In this document: positions 39,063 through 41,766 of the stretch, piece after piece | Numbering within the stretch: the stretch's first letter is position 1 | How the letters are laid out: each line of letters begins with the position of its first letter | DNA from: a virus | Reading direction: 5' to 3' (one strand) | Length of the DNA stretch: 41,766 bases | IMG/VR virus record: IMGVR_UViG_3300031652_000009 | Span: 1-41,766 of that record | Position numbers and translations under genes: made by a program | The notes under the pieces: model-generated | Told to the model about the DNA's origin: nothing | Databases searched by the model: none | Seen by the model: only the letters and a program-made list of their open reading frames with translations

Positions 39063-39374
39063 TTAATCTCCTTTTTTTATATTTTTCATGCAATTATATT
39101 TATCGCAATCAGTTAAACATTGATCGTTAAATTGTGATCGTCTAAAATACATTCTACAAGTTTTATATAAGTCACAATCAAAAGAATCAATAACTTTTAA
39201 TCTAGATAATGGAACACTAAATATTTTATTATTCATTTCAATAAGACCTTCACCATATGTACGACCTAACATAGTACATGATATTAATTTAACTTTAAAA
39301 CCTTTATATATTACTTTTGATCCTATATGTTTTACCGCTTCTTGAATTAAAATTTTAATCACCTCTTTAATCAT
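39063..39374 (-). CDS. Cys-rich small protein (103 aa)
   Basis: A 103-residue protein. The C-terminal third has a dense cysteine set (CDLYKTCRMYF, then CLTDCDKYNCMKN) that could bind zinc or an iron-sulfur cluster; the first half is strand-rich (KVIYKGFKVKLISCTML). It overlaps the helicase gene by eight bases, so the two are coupled and may work together. Confidence 0.6.
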   Translation of the reverse strand: MIKEVIKILIQEAVKHIGSKVIYKGFKVKLISCTMLGRTYGEGLIEMNNKIFSVPLSRLKVIDSFDCDLYKTCRMYFRRSQFNDQCLTDCDKYNCMKNIKKGD

Positions 39375-40887
39375 TGAATAATTTATTTAAAATTTGGTTT
39401 GCCTGTAATTTATTTAAATTACTACTATTGTATTCTGGCAAATGTCTATTTATTAAATTTAATTGTTTTTCACTGGCTGGAGAATATCCCCAACCTTTCA
39501 TAATATTTAGATCCCATATATACCGCTCATTTGAGTATTTATCCATTAAACGTTTAAAAACACGATCAAAGAAGTTTTGAGCTTCATAAGTTTTACCCAT
39601 AAAAGTTATATTTCCTAATTCATCAATAGGACTTGTTTTTAATTTTTTGGTTTTTAGAGATAATGAAAAGCTACCATCTGAATGTTTATACCAGTTAATA
39701 TTATGAGTATTATAATTATGTTTTTTTGCCCACAAATTAACCAATTTGTAATTGATTTTCCAATTATCCGGTATATCTTCCCTTTCTTCAATAATTTCAG
39801 GTAAATCAAATAAATCAACATTATAATCTATTTCGCCATCTGTAGGACTTGATTTACTTGTTGTAATATCATAACCTAACAAACTTGGAGCTGTAATAAG
39901 CGATAATTCATTAGAAACACCTATACAATCTATTAAATGTAATTTATCCTTCTCAGTATGTAATCTAAGTCCACGACCTACCATTTGAGTATAAAGACTT
40001 TCATTTTTTGTTGGTCTTGCGATTATTATAGTATTTATTAATGGCAAGTCAGTACCTTCAGTAAATATCATACAGTTTATAAGGCATGATATTTTTTTCT
40101 CAGTAAAATCTTTTATTATTTTTTCTCTGTTTTTAGTTCCGGCACTTATTACAACTGATCCCGGAATATATTTTTGAATTTCTTCACAATGTGCCACTGT
40201 AGTGCCAAATATTAAAGTTGATCCAACTGCATGTTTTTTATAGATTTCTCCGATTGATTTTGCATTTTCACTATCAATCAATTCTTTTTCCAGATCTTGA
40301 ATTTTATAATCCCCGGATCTTGTTTTAACTTTTCCAAGATCCATTTTGACATATACTCTTTTACATTGAATATTACTTAAATAATTATTTCTGATACCTT
40401 TTAATAGGCCATATTTGAAAATTATTTTATCAAAAAATTTATCCAACCTTACTTTATCATTTCTATTTGGCGTTGCGGTAAACCCTAAATTTAATCGAGG
40501 TTGAAAATAATTAAATAATTTTACATAAGATGAAGCCGGGCAGTGGTGGGCTTCATCCCATATAATAACATCAAAATGATTTCGGGGATATTTTTTAAAT
40601 CTCCTCGACATTGAAGCTATACAAGTACTTACTACTTCAGTTTCCAAATCACCTTTTAATTTTCCCATTTCAATTGATTTGGATCTATTAATATATTTTA
40701 ATGGTTGTTTTACTAATTCTTCCCTATGACTTACAATCAATACTTTTCCTGAAATAGAGTTTATATAATTAGTAAAAATTACTGTTTTGCCTAAACCCGT
40801 AGCTATATTTATTAAATAAGATCCGGTATCTAATTCATTTATTTTATTTAAACAATCGATTTGATAATCTCTTAATTTTATTTCCAA
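39367..40887 (-). CDS. Superfamily 2 DEAH-box DNA helicase
   Basis: A 506-residue helicase of the restriction-type/UvrB-like SF2 group. Motif I ATGLGKT (29-35), Ia VLIVSHREELVKQP, motif II DEAH (111-114), motif III GFTATPNRND (135-144), motif V region FTEGTDLP, motif VI QMVGRGLRLH (301-310). The C-terminal 180 residues are less conserved, with a short DNA-binding-like end. Phage members act in replication restart or recombination. No nuclease or methylase domain is attached. GAGGTGGAATAATTGG precedes the start. Confidence 0.88.
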   Translation of the reverse strand: MEIKLRDYQIDCLNKINELDTGSYLINIATGLGKTVIFTNYINSISGKVLIVSHREELVKQPLKYINRSKSIEMGKLKGDLETEVVSTCIASMSRRFKKYPRNHFDVIIWDEAHHCPASSYVKLFNYFQPRLNLGFTATPNRNDKVRLDKFFDKIIFKYGLLKGIRNNYLSNIQCKRVYVKMDLGKVKTRSGDYKIQDLEKELIDSENAKSIGEIYKKHAVGSTLIFGTTVAHCEEIQKYIPGSVVISAGTKNREKIIKDFTEKKISCLINCMIFTEGTDLPLINTIIIARPTKNESLYTQMVGRGLRLHTEKDKLHLIDCIGVSNELSLITAPSLLGYDITTSKSSPTDGEIDYNVDLFDLPEIIEEREDIPDNWKINYKLVNLWAKKHNYNTHNINWYKHSDGSFSLSLKTKKLKTSPIDELGNITFMGKTYEAQNFFDRVFKRLMDKYSNERYIWDLNIMKGWGYSPASEKQLNLINRHLPEYNSSNLNKLQANQILNKLFND

Positions 40888-40900
40888 TTATTCCACCTCT

Positions 40901-41476
40901 TTATAATTTAAGTTTTGTTCCATCACTAAATTTTATATACCCTCTATAATCACCAATTGTACTATCAATTGTACTAATAGTAGTTTCTAATTCTTCACCC
41001 GTAAATATATCAAGTTCATGAGTAGGTTGTATTTTTTCAGCACATTTAAAAATAGTATCTTCAATATATTCTTCTTTTTTATTATATTTTTTTATATCCC
41101 TTTCAAATTTTGGATCGATTTCCTTAAATCGATCCAAATTTCTTTTTTCATCAATTTCTTTTTGTTTCAAAAATTCTATATGCTTTTTTCGATATTTAAT
41201 ATATTCTTTATATATTAAATAATTTATATCTGATATATTATTGCAAATTTTAAGTAATTCTTTACTTAATTTATGCTTTTTACATGTATGTACTATTTTT
41301 TCAGTATCTAAAAATATAATTTTATTAATCTGGTGATGATTGTTGTCTATATCGCAAAACGGACAACAATTATCTTTTTCTTTTAATTTATATGATTTAT
41401 TTTTATAATTTATAAACCGTATTATTATACTTAGTATTATAATGATATATACGACAATACTAATTTTATAAATCAT
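40901..41476 (-). CDS. Membrane-anchored zinc-binding-like protein (191 aa)
   Basis: A 191-residue protein with an N-terminal membrane helix (IYKISIVVYIIIILSIIIRF), then CCPFC...NNHHQ...HTCKKH (a plausible zinc site, about 37-73), a long charged helical segment (about 85-145) and an acidic, Thr-rich end. GAGGTGATTGA precedes the start. It is the first large gene upstream of the helicase. Function unknown. Confidence 0.55.
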   Translation of the reverse strand: MIYKISIVVYIIIILSIIIRFINYKNKSYKLKEKDNCCPFCDIDNNHHQINKIIFLDTEKIVHTCKKHKLSKELLKICNNISDINYLIYKEYIKYRKKHIEFLKQKEIDEKRNLDRFKEIDPKFERDIKKYNKKEEYIEDTIFKCAEKIQPTHELDIFTGEELETTISTIDSTIGDYRGYIKFSDGTKLKL

Positions 41477-41513
41477 TCAATCACCTCTTATTGGATCTTT
41501 TCATAGTTTTTTT

Positions 41514-41660
41514 TTATTTCCTTTCTAATTCTTTTATATGTTCGGCTTGAATTTGATTCATTTTTTCTAATGTTTTTATTATGTATTTTAAACTATCAAT
41601 TTGATTTTCTAAACTTTGATTTGCTGCTTTTAGTAATTCAACTTCTAAATCCTTTTTCAT
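41514..41660 (-). CDS. Small coiled-coil protein (48 aa), complete copy
   Basis: A complete 48-residue frame, ATG 41660 behind GAGGTGATTG, ending in TAA at 41514. Charged and heptad-like (LENQIDSLKYIIKTLEKMNQ), probably a short coiled coil. The left window end holds its first 27 codons again. Confidence 0.6.
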   Translation of the reverse strand: MKKDLEVELLKAANQSLENQIDSLKYIIKTLEKMNQIQAEHIKELERK

Positions 41661-41766
41661 AATTTATCAATCACCTCAAATTTTTATTTTTTATTGTAAC
41701 AATCAAAACATAGTTCATTGTCAATTAGCTCTTTTATGGTTGTCACTACTCGACAACCGCAACCTT
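41579..41766. repeat. Right copy of the 188-bp end repeat
   Basis: Matches 1-188 except for A at 41706 in place of G at 128, shown by base-by-base comparison. Joining the two copies restores all reading frames that cross the edge. Confidence 0.9.
41684..41766 (-). CDS. Zinc-ribbon protein, 3' part (5' end beyond window)
   Basis: The C-terminal part of the 40-residue zinc-ribbon protein that is complete at 106-228. The single base difference changes the second knuckle from CSDC to CFDC. Confidence 0.65.
   Translation of the reverse strand, partial: GCGCRVVTTIKELIDNELCFDCYNKK

Overview
The window is one complete tailed-phage genome assembled as a circle. Its first and last 188 bases are the same sequence with a single difference (128 G, 41706 A), and both a 48-residue gene and a zinc-ribbon gene are cut by the window edges but read through intact across the joint. 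The unique length is therefore about 41,578 bp. Very AT-rich DNA, strong GGAGG-type ribosome sites, TTGACA/TATAAT promoters, occasional TTG starts and a peptidoglycan amidase point to a low-GC Gram-positive (Bacillota-like) host. A long tape measure, a tail-tube and chaperone set and no sheath gene make it a siphovirus. I see no integrase, tRNA or CRISPR array.

Layout on the circle: all genes from 33607 through the joint to 8848 lie on the minus strand (early, replication and lysis functions); all genes from 10310 to 33412 lie on the plus strand (ssDNA-binding protein, small early genes, packaging, head, tail). The arms diverge from a 1.46 kb non-coding control region (8849-10309) and converge on a bidirectional terminator (about 33553-33595) preceded by a TTGCTA tandem repeat.

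Replication: an AbrB-like regulator, a P4-type primase/SF3 helicase and a family B DNA polymerase on the minus strand, an SF2 helicase and a RecU-like nuclease further along that strand, and a DUF2815-type ssDNA-binding protein on the plus strand. Two related, partly palindromic iteron arrays (about 8951-9419 and 17243-17776), each with 12 exact GTTACC/GGTAAC sites around an ATT/AAT microsatellite, look like a two-site origin comparable to ori and crr of phage P4. One lies in the control region, the other between portal and scaffold genes.

The control region also carries two short terminator-ended transcription units and, after a consensus promoter, a roughly 560-nt leader with at least six long stems. 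The imperfect pairs in these stems are G-U on the plus strand, so it is probably a structured RNA.

Structural genes: small and large terminase, a ribbon-helix-helix protein, an Acb2/Tad1-type protein (candidate anti-CBASS/Thoeris sponge), portal, scaffold, major capsid, Mu F-like minor head protein, a 14-residue-repeat Ser/Thr-rich protein next to a glycosyltransferase, tail completion and terminator proteins, two paralogous tail-tube proteins (one with an inserted carbohydrate-binding-like domain), tail chaperones joined by a -1 frameshift, head-tail connectors in an unusual downstream position, tape measure, and three baseplate proteins rich in Fn3, DNRLRE-like and jelly-roll-like domains. 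The lysis amidase is on the minus strand among small membrane proteins. About twenty small minus-strand genes have no recognisable function.
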